Source: Notamacropus eugenii (Eukaryota; Chordata; Mammalia; Diprotodontia; Macropodidae). Taken from it: a stretch of DNA of 64,000 bases. Every line of letters starts with the position of its first letter. Position 1 is the stretch's first letter. Positions 50,380 to 62,399 of this stretch are shown one piece after another. Made by a program: the position numbers and the translations under genes. The notes beneath the pieces were generated by a model, which worked only from the letters and a program-made list of their open reading frames with translations, ran no database searches and was not told the DNA's origin. Where the stretch lies: assembly GCF_028372415.1 (NCBI RefSeq), contig NC_092873.1, positions 355,226,128 through 355,290,127 of the forward strand. Direction: 5' to 3'.

Positions 50380-51500
50380 GAGACTAGAAGGGACCTTTAA
50401 GGCTTGCCCATACCTGCAAAGGATGGGTGCCACATCCCAGACAAAAGGTCATCCAGCCTTCATTTAAGGACTTAGGCTGATGAATGAATGAATGAATGAG
50501 TGAATGAATGCCGAAGCATTTAAGTGCTACTGTATGCCAAGCTTTGTGCTTGGTGCTGGAACTGCTGGTAGGGAGGTAGCACATTCTATCTTTGGACAGT
50601 TCTAATTTTAAATTTCTTACAGTCATGTTCAACTCTCCATGACCCCGTTTGGGATTTTCTGGGCAGAGATACTGGGGTGGTTTGTCATTTCCTTTTCCAG
50701 TTCATTTTACAGATGAGGAAACTGAGGCAAGCAGGGTTAAGTGACTTGCCCAGGGTCACACAACTAATAAGTGTCTGAGGCCAGATTGGAACTCAGAAAG
50801 ATGAATCTTTCTGACTCCGGCTTCAGTGCTGTATCCACTGTGCCTCCTAGCTGCCCAACTTCTTCCATATATCAAGCTAAAATCTGCCTCTTGACAACTT
50901 CTTTCCATGATTCCTCAGTATTGCCCTCTGGGGGCAAACGGAACAAATCCAATTCCATCTGACAAGAAAACTGTCTCTTGTAATGATAATAATAATAACA
51001 TTTTTGTAGCATTTGAAGATTTGCAAAGAAATTTTAAAATGTGATCCCATTTTAGTTTCATAACAACCCTGGGAGGCAGGTGCTATTATTATCCCTATTT
51101 TACAGATGAGGAAATTGAGGCACAGAGAGGTGATTTGTGAAGAGTTGTGCAGCTAATATTTGAAGATATTACATTCCTCTTAGTGTCCTGTATTCCAAGT
51201 TAAACTTTCTGAATTCCTTTGGAGTCAGTATAGTGTAGGTGGCTTGCCTCAAAATCAGGAAGACTGGGTTTCAGCCTTGCCTCTGACACATTCTGTCTGT
51301 ATAACCACAGGCAAGTCAGTTAACCACTTAGTGTTCCCAGAAATTCTCCAAGAGTCTGTGTTGGTAGAGAAGGTGCCCACCTGCATAGGTAAAGGGGGTT
51401 TCCTCACTTTCCTCATTTGGGAGTTTCCTGTACCATTGAAATTATGATCTAGTCCTAATCCCTAATTCCTTCAACTAATCCTTCTAATCTAAGGCTTGGC
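50380..51500. mobile_element. SINE cluster
   Basis: MIR-type piece at about 50370-50460; (GAAT)n at 50479-50510; full SINE - 50617-50857 ('catttccttttccagttcat' to 'tatccactgtgcctcctagc'); MIR-type - 50975-51165; second-subfamily SINE + 51230-51465. Confidence 0.65.
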
Positions 51501-51719
51501 TCCAGGCCTGTCCTCTGAATTCATTTATTGTCCTCTGAATACATTCTAACTTGTCAATACCTTTCTAACCTAGATAGTACAGTGTGTTGTGTACCCTGGA
51601 ACTGGATAGTGAAATTGTATTAGCTTCTTCATGTTGCACATTACATTTCTAGTTATGCTTAAGATTGCATCAACTTTGTCCTGGGACCACAGATGGAGAG
51701 TTGGAATGGACATTAGGGT

Positions 51720-52600
51720 CATCCAGCCCGGTGCAACAAGTATTTTTTAAGTACCTGTCGTATGCTTAGTAAGCACTGAGTATAAAAAGACAAAATGAAG
51801 AAAAAAACCAGCTTCTGCCCTCCAGCTTCCAGTCTTTTGGCAGGGATAAATCAAGTCAACAGATAAATATATGCATGATCATTTGAGGAGGAGGGAGAAG
51901 GCATTAACAACTAGGGAAATCAGGAAAGGCTTCCTGTAGGATCTGCCACAGGAGCTGAGCCTTGGGGGAAGGTAGGGATTTTCTGTGAGGCTGAAGTGAG
52001 GAGAGACTGCTATCCTGGCATTCTGCACATTTAATTCACCAGATCCAGCCTATGCACAGTCACAGAGAAGGGAGATGGAGTCCTAAGTCTGAAGAAAAGT
52101 AAGTGAGCCAGTTTGGCTAGGTCTTAGAATTTGGGAGGGGTATTTATGTTCAGTAAACCTGGAGAACATGAAGGGTGTATTTGTCTCCTTAAATGCCTAC
52201 CTTGCTGAGGAGTTTGTATTTGATGCTGAAGGGAATAGGGAGCTATTGAAAATTCTTGAACAAGGGAGTTTTTGTGCTTTTGGAAGGACAAAAGCACAAA
52301 AGATTATTTTGGCAGCTCTGCTGGGAAAAGGGTTAAAGAGGGAAGAGACTGGAACCTGAGACCAAGAAGTAGGCTAATAAATTAATTAATATAGATGAGA
52401 ATTAATTCAGCCCTGGGCTGGGGTTGTAAGCCATGTTAGAAAAGAGAAAGGGAAAGGTACAAAAGATAATTGTGGTGATAAGATTGACAAAATTTGGTGA
52501 TTGATTGTATGTTAGGAAGAAGGAAGAGTCAGGGATGATTTCAAATTGCAAACCTTGGATGACTGGGAAGGATTTCTTTATTAGACAAATACTGTTGGAA
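51720..52600 (+). mobile_element. Long unclassified ancient repeat, copy 3
   Basis: Starts in the 'ttaagtacctgtcgtatgct' motif and continues 'caggaaaggcttcctgtagg', 'aatagggagctattgaaaat', 'ttggtgattgattgtatgtt', 'gtcagggatgatttcaaatt'. It is the most complete of three copies (others 26535-28360 and 33000-33430). Frame-less; class not assigned. Confidence 0.5.
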
Positions 52601-54270
52601 AAACTAGAACACAGATTGGCAAAAAATAGGCGTAAAACAACTTTTTATGTCTTTATACGAAGATAAATTCCAAGTGGAATTAAGGTTATTTTGTTCAGTC
52701 TTCTCATTTTATAAATGAGGAAACTGATGCCTCAAAAGTTTCCATACTGTTCATTTTGTTGAACTTGCTTTCCATGAAAATCCCAAGATCTTTTCTGTGC
52801 AGATTCTCTAGTTTTATCTCTTCTGTCCTATGTTTACATAACAGTAAGGCCTGCTACTAGGCCCAGGAAGTGGGGTGCTGTACAATCCCTCCCTCCTAAG
52901 GATCTCTAGTTTGCCCTATGCATGTGGAAAAAATTCAATTCTAGGGGAGTCTGACTTCCCAAAAAAAGCCTTAGGCTCTTTTTCTCTCATTCTTTGACTC
53001 TTTGTCTCTTTGTGCCCCTTAGGAAAAGTAACTTGAAGCTTAGGTTTTGGCTCCTGTGCAGGGTGTGCCCAAAGGGAGTAGTAGAAAGGCACTTGATGTA
53101 CAATGTAGAACAGGTACAGGACAGCTCTTATTTCCTCTACTCAAAAGGAATGCTTAATAAACAAAAGGCCTCAAAGTAGGAATTGATAGGAAAAAAAAAA
53201 AGAAAGTGAAACAAGCTGCCACAGTAACATAGTTACTGTTATGTTCTCCTGGGAGGTTGATACTTAAAACATTAAGACATGGTGCAGTTTGTGGAACTGT
53301 CCAATATATATTTTACAATTTCCCTTAGTTCTGCACTGACCAAATAATTTCCTTCAGGTCCATGTTCTGTGGCAAACAAGACCTGCCCTAGGGGGTCATC
53401 CTCTCCTTTAAGGAGCAGTATAGTGAAAGCTTGTGACATGTTCTATAGTGTAGCTAGAACTATTTGAGGAACCTCTACTTAATCTTGAGAACTCACAGAG
53501 TTATCTCCATGTCCATCTCAGGGTATTTGGGGGAGGGATCACAAAGCAAAAATGGTAGCCAGGGCATGAAGACCTAGTTTCTAGTTGTCACAAGGGAACA
53601 GTCACCATGCTCCCCCTCCCCTCCTCTCCTTCTCAGCCATCCTTCATAGGAAGTCCCAGGGTTACATGATGTCACCTGGAAAATTGAAGGAAGAGGGTAG
53701 AGCCACTCCCTTTTTAAGATCTACCAAGTAGGCTGTTGGCCAGTCTTTTGGTCTTAGTGGCTTTGCTTCCTGGTTTAGCTTTCTCTCATCAACTCTGTGG
53801 GATAGGAAACTCAGGAACCTCCTAGGGTTTATTATAGCAGTTCACAGCAACGAGTCTTTCAGTTCTAAGCCACACTTATCCCTGTAAGTTGCCTGGGGAA
53901 CAAACACAAGTACACCCTCCGTGGGACAGCCAGCCCCATTAGGCCCAGCCCTGCCCCATAGGGTTCAGTGCCTACTATGTTTAGGCATTTGATTAAAAAA
54001 AAACAAACCACAACAACCCTCAAGTATAGGATTTTACATTTTTCCTATTTGATTTGATTTTCATTAGCTATGACCCACTGTTCAACCCTGTCAATATGGA
54101 AGATCATTCTGGGAACTGACTCTATTGTCCATCATGTTGGACTTTCTAGCTTTGTCCTTAAGTTTAGCAACCATTCCACTTATACCTTCATCCAACTCAG
54201 GGATTAAAAATGTTGAACAGCCCAGGGCATTCTGTCTCCCTCTAGGTGGACTTCTATCCATTCTTTGAGG
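52600..54270. other. Mostly single-copy intergenic DNA
   Basis: Apart from a MIR-type fragment (-, about 52680-52740) and a poly-A run at 53190-53200, no repeat, exon or protein similarity is visible. Confidence 0.4.
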
Positions 54271-54279
54271 CATCTAGAT

Positions 54280-54780
54280 GTCAAAATAGATAGAGCTCTG
54301 GTGCCAGAGTCAGGAAGACTTGAGTTCAAATATAGTCTCAGACACTATCTATGTGACCTTGGGTAAGTCACTTTACCTTGGGCTTCTCAGTTTTCCCCTA
54401 AAATGAGGATAATAATAGCTCCTACTTCCTAGGATTATTGTAAAAATCAAATGAGATAATATTTGTAATTTTGTTGTTATCCAGTTGTTTCAATCATTCT
54501 AACTCTTCATGATCTCATTTGGGGTCTTCTTTGCAAAGATACTCGAGTGGTTTGCTATTTCTTTCTCTAGTTCATTTTATAGATGAGGAACTGAGGCAAA
54601 CAAGGTTGAATGACTTGTACAAGGTCACGCAGCTAAAATGTGTCTGAGGCTAGATTTGAACTCAGGAAGATGAGTCTCCCTGACTCCAAGTGCAGTGCTC
54701 TATCCACTTTGGCCACCTAATATTTATAAAGCATTTAGTAAAGTGCTTGACACGTAATAGGGCTTAATAAATGTTTATTC
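54280..54780 (+). mobile_element. MIR3-like SINE split by a younger reverse SINE
   Basis: The + element (54280-54468, continuing 54718-54780) is interrupted by a - SINE at 54469-54717. The insertion is flanked by 'taatatttgtaa' (54457-54468) and 'taatatttataa' (54718-54729), a 12-base target duplication with one difference. Confidence 0.75.
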
Positions 54781-54829
54781 CCTTCTCTTCTCATCTGGTC
54801 ATTTATCCAGTTTCAAATTCACTGAATTG

Positions 54830-55800
54830 TTCTATTATCTAAATCAATAAGAATTTATCTAGCTCTTACTAGGTGTTAGGTACAGTGCTAAGCTCTGGAG
54901 ATAAAAATAGAATCAAAAAGAGAATCCCTATCTCCTTATCTAGAGTTTATTATCTAGTCTTCTTTCAATTTTATCCTTAAGGATAGTGGGAGAAACTATT
55001 TAGTGCATTAATTATCCATCTCAGGCATTCAATCTATGTACCAGGTAACCTTGAATGAAGTTAGTTGGGTGTGGCCTGTTTTTGATGAACTCATGCTGGT
55101 TCTTCATAATAACAGTTCCTCCCTTACCAGGGTTGTTGTGAGGATCAAAGGAGATCATAGTTGCAAAGTGCTTAGCACAGGCCCTGCACATAATAAGCAT
55201 TATAATAAATGTTAGCTATTAAAATTATCATTAGTGACCACTGCTTCCTTTTCGAAGAACTCACAAACCGTAATAGATTCAAGAGTTTCCCCAGGAACTT
55301 ATGCTGAACTAACCTCTGCCTCCATTGTTGTGAAGAAACCACTTTTTTCCATTAAAAAAAAATATCGAATTAACCTATCTTCATGCAGCTTTTCTGTTTT
55401 CAACTTTTTCTTTTAAAAAATATTAAATCTATTGGCATATTTTGTTTTAGTAGGACAAACCTCTCAAAGTCTATCCGTTGTTAGCACCAAGGAAGCGTAT
55501 GCCATTTAATTTGATAGCTTGGGTCCAATAACAATGGATAGAGTTTTGTTGCCTCTGTGTAGAAATAAGGACCAAATCTGTGATTTATTTCATTGATTAG
55601 AGGAAATTCCCTCTACCAATGCAGGTTCAGCACCTTATCTTAAAATTTATAGTCTTAGAAAGTTGCTTAGATCACTGAGAGAGGTAAACTCCAGGCTCAT
55701 ATAGCTAACATGGGTCAGAGATAGGGCTTGACCCCAAGTCTTTGTGGCTTTGAGGCCATTTCCACAATACCACAATGCCTCTGACTGGTTCAGTATGTTT
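54830..55800. mobile_element. Mixed old repeats
   Basis: An 'attaagc'-type repeat at 54840-54960; MIR-type tail + 55100-55220; second-subfamily SINE - 55580-55790 ('aggaaattccctctaccaat', 'ttagaaagttgcttagatca'). 55230-55570 is not recognised. Confidence 0.5.
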
Positions 55801-56039
55801 CCCTAAGCGTGGGTAACTTCTATCGGTGTGTGGCCAATGTTCTTACTTCTTAAAAGGATAAGTTGCTTTTCAGCCATCCAACATGGAGGCGTATGATGCC
55901 CCTATAGGTCCAGAACTACATGAACGCTACACAGCATCTACATGTTAACTTTATGCACATCGTTGCAGTCATTGTCTCTATGGTTTTTTTATTCTCCTTA
56001 CTTCATTCTATATCACTTCATGTCAATCTTCCTATAGTT

Positions 56040-56490
56040 CTTTGAATTCCTTATATTCATTATTTCATGTTCCTCATTATAGTGCCTTCCCTCTGTTATT
56101 TTATCTTTATCATGTATGTTGCTTGCTTGTATATTGTCTCCCCATGAGATTGTGAACTCCACAAGGGCGGGGACTGTCCTTTGCCTCTTTGTATCCTCAG
56201 CATTTAGCAAAGAACCTGGCACATAGTGTTGTTGTTTTTGAGTCATTTCAGTCATGTCAGACTCTGCTTGACCCCATTTTGGGTTTTCTTGGCAAAGATA
56301 CTGGAGTGGTTTGCCATTTCCTTCTCTGGTTCATTTTACAGATGAGGAACTGAGGCAAACAGAGTTAAGTGACTTGTCCAGGGTCACACAGTTAGTAAAT
56401 GTCTGAGGCCAGATTTGAACTCAGGTCCTCCTGACTCCAGGACTGGCACATAGTAGGTGCTTAATAAATGTTGATTGATTGATTGATTAT
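56040..56490 (+). mobile_element. L2-type 3' end split by a reverse SINE
   Basis: The L2 text 'gagattgtgaactccacaag' leads to 'cctggcacatagt', where a - SINE (56228-56442) interrupts; it resumes at 'ctggcacatagtaggtgctt' and ends 'aataaatgttgattgattga'. The 12-base duplication 'ctggcacatagt' (56216-56227 and 56443-56454) is perfect. Confidence 0.85.
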
Positions 56491-58480
56491 CATTCCTTAT
56501 GACCCAGTAATGTTCTCTTACATTCCTATGCCACATTTGTTTTTGTTGTTCATCTGTTGCATTTTTATCATTTCCAGATTTTCATAGTCACAAATAAGGC
56601 TTCTATGAATGTTCTTCACACATATGTGTCTTTTCTTGTTATCAGTAACTTCCCTGGGATATAGCCCCAGTAGTAGAATCTCTGGGTCAAAGGATATAAA
56701 GAATTTAGTAACATTGCTTGTGTAATTCTAAGTCATTTTCCAATTGAATCAATTTGCAACTCTTACCAGTAGTGAATTAATGTTCCTGAGTTCTCCCATC
56801 TTTTAGAATTGCTGCTACCTTAAAGGGTTTGAGATGTTACCTCAGGGGTTTAATTATTTATTTTCTGATTCATAATAATCTAAACATTTTTTCAGATGTC
56901 TTCTTTCTAATAATATGTTCCTATATCTTTTGACCAGTTATCTCTTGGCTCTTAATATCACAAATTTGTGTTTATTCCCTATCTAAATTGGTTGTCAGAC
57001 TTTAAAAAATCAGTATTCAATGCAAATTTGTTTCTAGTCCACATATTTTCTTGTGAGAAATGCATTGCTTTTATTTGTGTAAACACATTTTCATTTTACA
57101 TAATTGAGATTTTCTGTTATGTCTTCCTTGATCTTTTCCATTTATTTGGTTACAAATTTTTTTCCTATCTATACTTGCAAATGATAAAATGTCACATTCT
57201 TCTTTTTTAATGATGCGATTAAAAAAAATTTAGATCATTTATCCATTTTCCCTGGTAATCTCTGTCAATGAAAGCATGTCTTTCCCCATAGTTTGTGTTT
57301 TGGGGTTTATGGAACAATTGTCTTTTGTGTGCTTTTGTTTCTTCTCATTCTTCTCATATTCAGTCTATTCTTCTCATCTACCTTTTTATTTTTCATCCAG
57401 GGCCAGATAATACTGATAATTACTGCTTTGTAGTATACTTTGAAATCTGGGAGTACCAGGTCCTCCTCCTTCCTACTGATTTTCATTATGTCCCTTGATA
57501 TTCCTGATCTTTTATTATAGGAATTATTTTGTTATTCTGCTTAGTTTCGTACAGAATCTCCTAATTCATTGTCTTATCTTTCTGTTTTTTGTTCATATAA
57601 ATACACAGGGACATACATTTTCCTCTGAGAACTATTTAAGCTTCCTCCCACAAATTTTAGCGTATTGTTCTATTGTAATAATTTTCTCTAATATAATTAT
57701 TGTTTCCATGATTTTTCTTTGGCATACTAATTATTGAAGATCATATTATTTAATTCCCCTTTAGGCTTCGGTCCTTTGTTCATAGTTCTCTTTTTAATTA
57801 GAGTTGTTATTATGTTATGATCTGTAAAGAATACATTGAATATTTCTCCCTTTATACATTTATCTGAGTTCCTTATACACTAGCGCATGATCAGTTTCTA
57901 TAAAGGTGCTATGATGCATAAAAATTGTGTATTGCTTAATAGTGCCATTCAATAATCACTGAAGATATTTAATGAGTAAGTTTTATTTTTAACATGTACT
58001 CCTCAAATCCCTGTTTTTAAAATTTTTATGTTAGATTTTGTCCAAATTTGAAATAGATCCATTGAAATCATGCACAATATCATCTTATCAAAGGTTTAAA
58101 ATTCAGTTAACTTTTCTTTAAAGCGCTATTGTTCAGCTGTTTTCAGCTGCGTCCAACGCTTTGTGAGCCCATCTGGGGTTTTCTTGGCAAAGATAGCGGA
58201 ATGGTTTGCCATTTCCTTCTCCAACTCAGTTGACAGATGAGGAACTGAGGCAAATAAGGTTAAGTGACTTGCCCAGGATAACACAGCTAATAAGTATCTG
58301 AGACCAAATTTGAACTCAGGTCTTCCTGACTCTGGGCCCAATGTTCTATCCACTGTACCACCTGGCTGTCCTTTTTTTAAAGTACTGAGCTGCTATACTA
58401 CTTGGTGCATATATATTTAATATTAATTTCATTTCATTATCTATAGTGCCTTCAAGTATAATGTGTTTTCTCTGCTTGTG
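56490..58480 (-). mobile_element. Old L1 LINE, ORF2-derived, reverse
   Basis: AT-rich text that is the antisense of L1 ORF2: 'gggatatagccccagtagta' with 'gggtcaaagg' (3' part), 'actgctttgtagtatacttt' (middle), 'ttatgatctgtaaagaatac' and 'ttggtgcatatatatttaat' (5' part). It is internally shortened, and a reverse SINE is inserted at 58122-58375. No intact frame. Confidence 0.65.
58122..58375 (-). mobile_element. tRNA-head SINE, reverse, inside the L1
   Basis: 'ggggttttcttggcaaagat', 'gtttgccatttccttctcca', 'taagtgacttgcccaggata', 'tccactgtaccacctggctg'. Full length and less diverged than its L1 host. Confidence 0.8.
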
Positions 58481-59215
58481 CCGCTACTGTTGTCTGAGAA
58501 CATGAGTTGTGTTTTTTAATTCTCCTGAGGCAGCCTAATTTGTGCTTTAATAGTAGTGTAGGCTTAGTGTAGTTGGTGGGTATGGGGGGGGGGGGGTGGG
58601 TCTGCTGACAAATGTTTAAAAATCAGCTCCATGAGCGAAAAAAAATGGACCACACACTTTTAAGTTTCATCTGCATTATTAGCATTTTTGCCATCACTTT
58701 CTTTAATCTAGACAATAAAAAACCCAATATTATACCAATCCTTGATTTGTACTTTACTGTTTTCTAAGGTATAAACAGTGCTCACAGTGAAGACTTAGCA
58801 ATTGGTGAGAGCTGGTAGGAGCTGATCCAGATCAGCATAGCTCTGTGGGCATCCCAGGTGACACTACAGGTGCTGCAGTAACTGTAGTAAGCTCACACCA
58901 GGTTCTTACCCTCCCTTTTGTAAGCCTTCAGAAAGACTCTCATTTTACCCTTAACCAATAAAGGAATGTAGTTTAAAGTTTTGCCCACCAGGTGGCATGG
59001 CATTGCTCTGGCCACCAGCCCAGTGGACCCCTCTGGCAGGTGTTAAAAGTTTCCCTCTATCTGCTGGTGCAAACAGCCCAACCCCCACTAAGCTTTCACC
59101 TTTGACTCTTATTAGATGTATAACTACGGGCATAATGTCCCTGAGACTGAGTTTACTCCTCTCTACAATTTGCTAGTAAGAACTATGTTTATGTAGAGTA
59201 AATTATGAATGTAGA
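58480..59215. other. Intergenic DNA, nothing recognised
   Basis: Contains a run of 13 G near 58587-58599, otherwise no repeat or exon that I can identify. Confidence 0.4.
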
Positions 59216-59600
59216 AGAGACAGGTGGCATTGCTATTGAAAAGAGTTCTCAAAAGACTGATGGCCTTGGAGTTCAAGTACCGCCTCCCTCATATACTGGC
59301 TGTGGGACTCTGGGCAATTCACTTTAACTCTCTATGGTCCTGAGCAGGTGAATATTTTGCATCAATAGAGGGAATTTTCTCACTGGAAGTCCCCTACACA
59401 ATTATAATTATCTGATAAGAATACTGTAAAAGGTCAAATGTGCTAATGCATGGGGTGTGTGTGTGTGTGTGTGTTTAAATGTGTGTAGCTAAAACATTTA
59501 TTATATACCTACTATGTGCCAGTCAGTGTGCTCTGGGAATACAAAAACAAGGAAGCAAGACAGTATCTGCTCTCAAGAAGCTTACGTGATGAAAGAGAAT
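59215..59600 (+). mobile_element. Second-subfamily SINE, GT microsatellite and 'attaagc' repeat
   Basis: SINE at 59215-59440 ('ggagttcaagtaccgcctcc', 'ctggaagtcccctacacaat'), then a (GT)n run at 59454-59473, then 'acatttattatatacctact' with 'atgtgccagtcagtgtgctc' at 59490-59590. Confidence 0.6.
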
Positions 59601-59604
59601 TCTT

Positions 59605-60060
59605 TTTAAAAAATGTATTGTATTTTTAAAAATTACATGTAAAGACAATTTTCAACATTCTTTTTTGAAAGACTTTTGAGTCCCCAATTTTTCTCCCTCC
59701 TTTACTCTTCTCTCCCCTCCCCCAAGACGGCAAGCAATCTTATGGGGAATATTCATGTGTGATCATATAAAACACATTTCTACATAAGTCATGTTGTGAA
59801 AGAAGAAACAACAATAGGGAAAAAAGCACACAAAAAAATAAAAATAGTATGCTTCAATCTGCATTCAGATTCCATCAGTTGTTTCTCCAGATGTGGATAA
59901 CAGTTTCCATCATGAGTCTTTTGGAATTGTCTTGGGTTGTTGTATTGCTTGGAAGAGCTAAGTCAGTCATAGCTGATCATCTCACAATGTTACTGTTACT
60001 GTGTCCAGTGTTCTCCTGGTTCTGCTGACTTCACTCAGCATCAGTTCATGGAAGTCTGAT
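59605..60060 (-). mobile_element. L1 3' UTR, reverse
   Basis: 'attacatgtaaagacaattt', 'gtatgcttcaatctgcattc', 'gagtcttttggaattgtctt', 'gttctcctggttctgctgac', 'ttcactcagcatcagttcat': the inverse of a marsupial L1 3' UTR, colinear over about 450 bp and fairly young. Confidence 0.75.
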
Positions 60061-60309
60061 GAAATTTAATTCTTGAAGGTGAACTGAAATGGGGAGAGGA
60101 ATATGCACCCTAGTTTGAGGCAGTGGACATTATATGGCATCCAACCCAAGCCCACTATGCTAGTGCTCCTGGGCCATCTTCATGACTTGCCACTACCTGT
60201 ATCCCCTCCCTCCTACTCCTTTCCACCTCTTGCTCTGAAAATAGTAATTCAAATCAACACTACCATTCTTAAAATGAACATGGCAGTCAATTGCCCCATG
60301 ACTTCATTT

Positions 60310-60480
60310 ACTATCCCTCCCTGAGCATTATACTCCTACCTGGCCATCAATCTGCTGTGTATATGCCTTTCTCTATTAGAAGGTAAACTCCTTGAGGAAG
60401 GAACCAGCTTGTTTTGTTGTATTTGTATCCCCAGTTCAGCATCTGGTAAGTAGTAAGTGCTTAATAAATGTTTTTTCATT
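60310..60480 (+). mobile_element. L2-type LINE 3' end fragment
   Basis: 'aggtaaactccttgaggaag' and 'agtgcttaataaatg'. 60480-61085 beyond it has a further weak tail-like motif near 60880-60920 but is otherwise unassigned. Confidence 0.55.
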
Positions 60481-61089
60481 CAAAGAACAGGGCAAAGAAC
60501 TTGACCTGGGTTCTATGTGAATATAAGATGGTACTCTTCCAGATTATAGGAATAAGACAGTTTCTACTTTTAGCATTCCCATCCCCCTCTTGTCTGGGAA
60601 ATTGTCTGGTTCAGTTTCAACTCTCTGTATTCATGACTCACAGGAAAGAAACTTTCCCGTGACCACATGTTTATTAAACAGTAAGCTAAAAATTAAAAAG
60701 AAATTATCACAAATTTCACTCCAATCCTCTCTAAACCTCTTCCTGATTACCTTCCCACTTCTTTGAGGTGGCCAGGGAACAGTCTTACACCTATTCCTGA
60801 AGGTCATGGACTGCTTTATGACTGAGTTTCTGAGATCTCTCACTGGGGATACAGTTATAAACATGGGAAAATAAGGAGAAATGCTTAGTACGTGGCAGAC
60901 ATCTAATAAAGCTTGTTGACTTGAAGTATGGGGAGGAGTGTTAGGGTTTGGAGGGATTCCCTGACTTTTCACCAATGGCTCTCAGTTTGGATTAGACTTG
61001 ACTCCACTCAAGTTGGATGCCGATTGGCTGCTCTGCCTCCCAGTCTGATCCATCCCTTCTGCTGCCTTTGATCCCACAGAGAAGGGCAC

Positions 61090-61400
61090 CATCCCAGTGA
61101 TGGGGTTCAGACTCTGGGAGCCTCCTTGAGCTCCCCTTGAATCTTCCCACTTAATCTGGCCTTTCTTACTCAAATCTAATCTTCCCATTTGTTCCAGCAG
61201 TCTCAGGAAACCTATGGGCTTTTCATTATTATTCTACTCAGGTCTCTGTTGCACCCCCCCCCCCCCCCCCTTGATCCCATCAAAACTCCATTCCCCAGGC
61301 TACCGACCACTCCCATCAAGATCTGTATCCATTCCCATACTGCCCCTATCAAGATCTCTGGATTGCTCCACCTGCTTCCCACCTAGGCTCCCCCTATGGT
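61090..61400 (+). mobile_element. Inverted partial copy of the LTR-like element
   Basis: This stretch is a near-identical inverse of 61860-62155 (shared text includes 'tccttgagctccccttgaat', 'cccatttgttccagcagtct', 'actgcccctatcaagatctc'). It corresponds to the upstream (U3-like) part of the element next to it. The high identity suggests a fairly recent event. A fossil with no coding sequence. Confidence 0.8.
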
Positions 61401-61429
61401 TCCCTGACCGGGAAAAGCTGCTAATCACA

Positions 61430-62160
61430 AGTATAAATGAGGAGGTTGAGGGGTGGTGGTGGACCCCAAGATACCGACAGTCCGGGTCGTGCTTGAATGA
61501 ATTCGACTCAAGACTTCTTAAAGCCAAACAAAACAAAGTTTATTAAAGATTTGCCAAATTGGGTTGCCTCTTAAGGAACCTAAGCATTTGTGATGCTTGT
61601 ATTCACAGGCGGGCCAGATAGAATCCCAGCTAGACAGTATGAGCTGGATTGCATCTGAGCACCTTCATGGAGGCAAGATGGAACTTAAATACAGAAAAAG
61701 AGTGTAGGAGGGATGGGGGGGGGGGGGGGCGGTGATCTGGTAATCCAGGGTGATGGGAGGAGGGGTTTAGGAAGGGTCTTGAGGAAAAGTCCAAGGAGGG
61801 AATCCAAGGAGGGTCAAAGGCTGGAAACAGCTGGAGGCTATCTGGGGAAGGGGGAAGACTAGGGGGCGCCTAGGTGGGAAGCAGGTGGGTCAATCCAGAG
61901 ATCTTGATAGGGGCAGTATGGGAATGGATACAGGATCTTGATGGGAGTGGTGGGTAGCCTGGGGAATGGCATTTTGATGGGATCAAGGGTGGGGGGGGTG
62001 CAACAGAGACCTGAGTAGAACGATAATGAAAAACCCATGGGCTTCCTGAGACTGCTGGAACAAATGGGAAGATTAGATTTGAGTAAAAAAGGCCAGATTA
62101 AGTGGGAAGATTCAAGGGGAGCTCAAGGAGGCTCCCAGAATCTGAATCCCATCACCAGTA
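61430..62160 (-). mobile_element. LTR-like fossil element (endogenous retrovirus kin)
   Basis: Read on the minus strand it shows an LTR-like order: the U3-like region shared with 61090-61400, a TATA-like 'gtatttaag' about 61685-61700, an AATAAA about 61541-61546, then 'ctttgttttgtttggcttta' and a U5-like end. No internal retroviral genes adjoin, so it looks like a solitary LTR. The family is not identified. Confidence 0.55.
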
Positions 62161-62189
62161 GCCAGGCGAAACCTCCTGGCCACTGATAA

Positions 62190-62397
62190 CATGGGTTTTT
62201 AATCTGGGGTCCAATTGATTTCAGGGAGTCTGAGAACTTGAACTGGAAAAGAATTATATCTTTACTTTTACCTACCAACCGCTAACTGAAAGTCAGTTAT
62301 TTAAAAAACATTATTCTGCAAAGAGGTCCATAGACTTCATCAGACTGCCAAAAAAAAAAAGGCCATGACACAAAGGGTTAAGAAGCCCACATCTGAG
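62190..62397. mobile_element. hAT-type non-autonomous transposon, copy 5
   Basis: 'gtttttaatctggggtccaa' and terminal 'gggttaagaagccc' are the inverted ends; internal 'aaaacattattctgcaaaga' and 'ggccatgacacaaagggtta' match copy 1. Confidence 0.6.
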
Positions 62398-62399
62398 AT

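Noticed and set aside
56968-57737. Phe/Tyr-rich forward frames suggesting small membrane proteins
   Set aside because: They lie in antisense L1 ORF2; the hydrophobic bias comes from the AT-rich composition.
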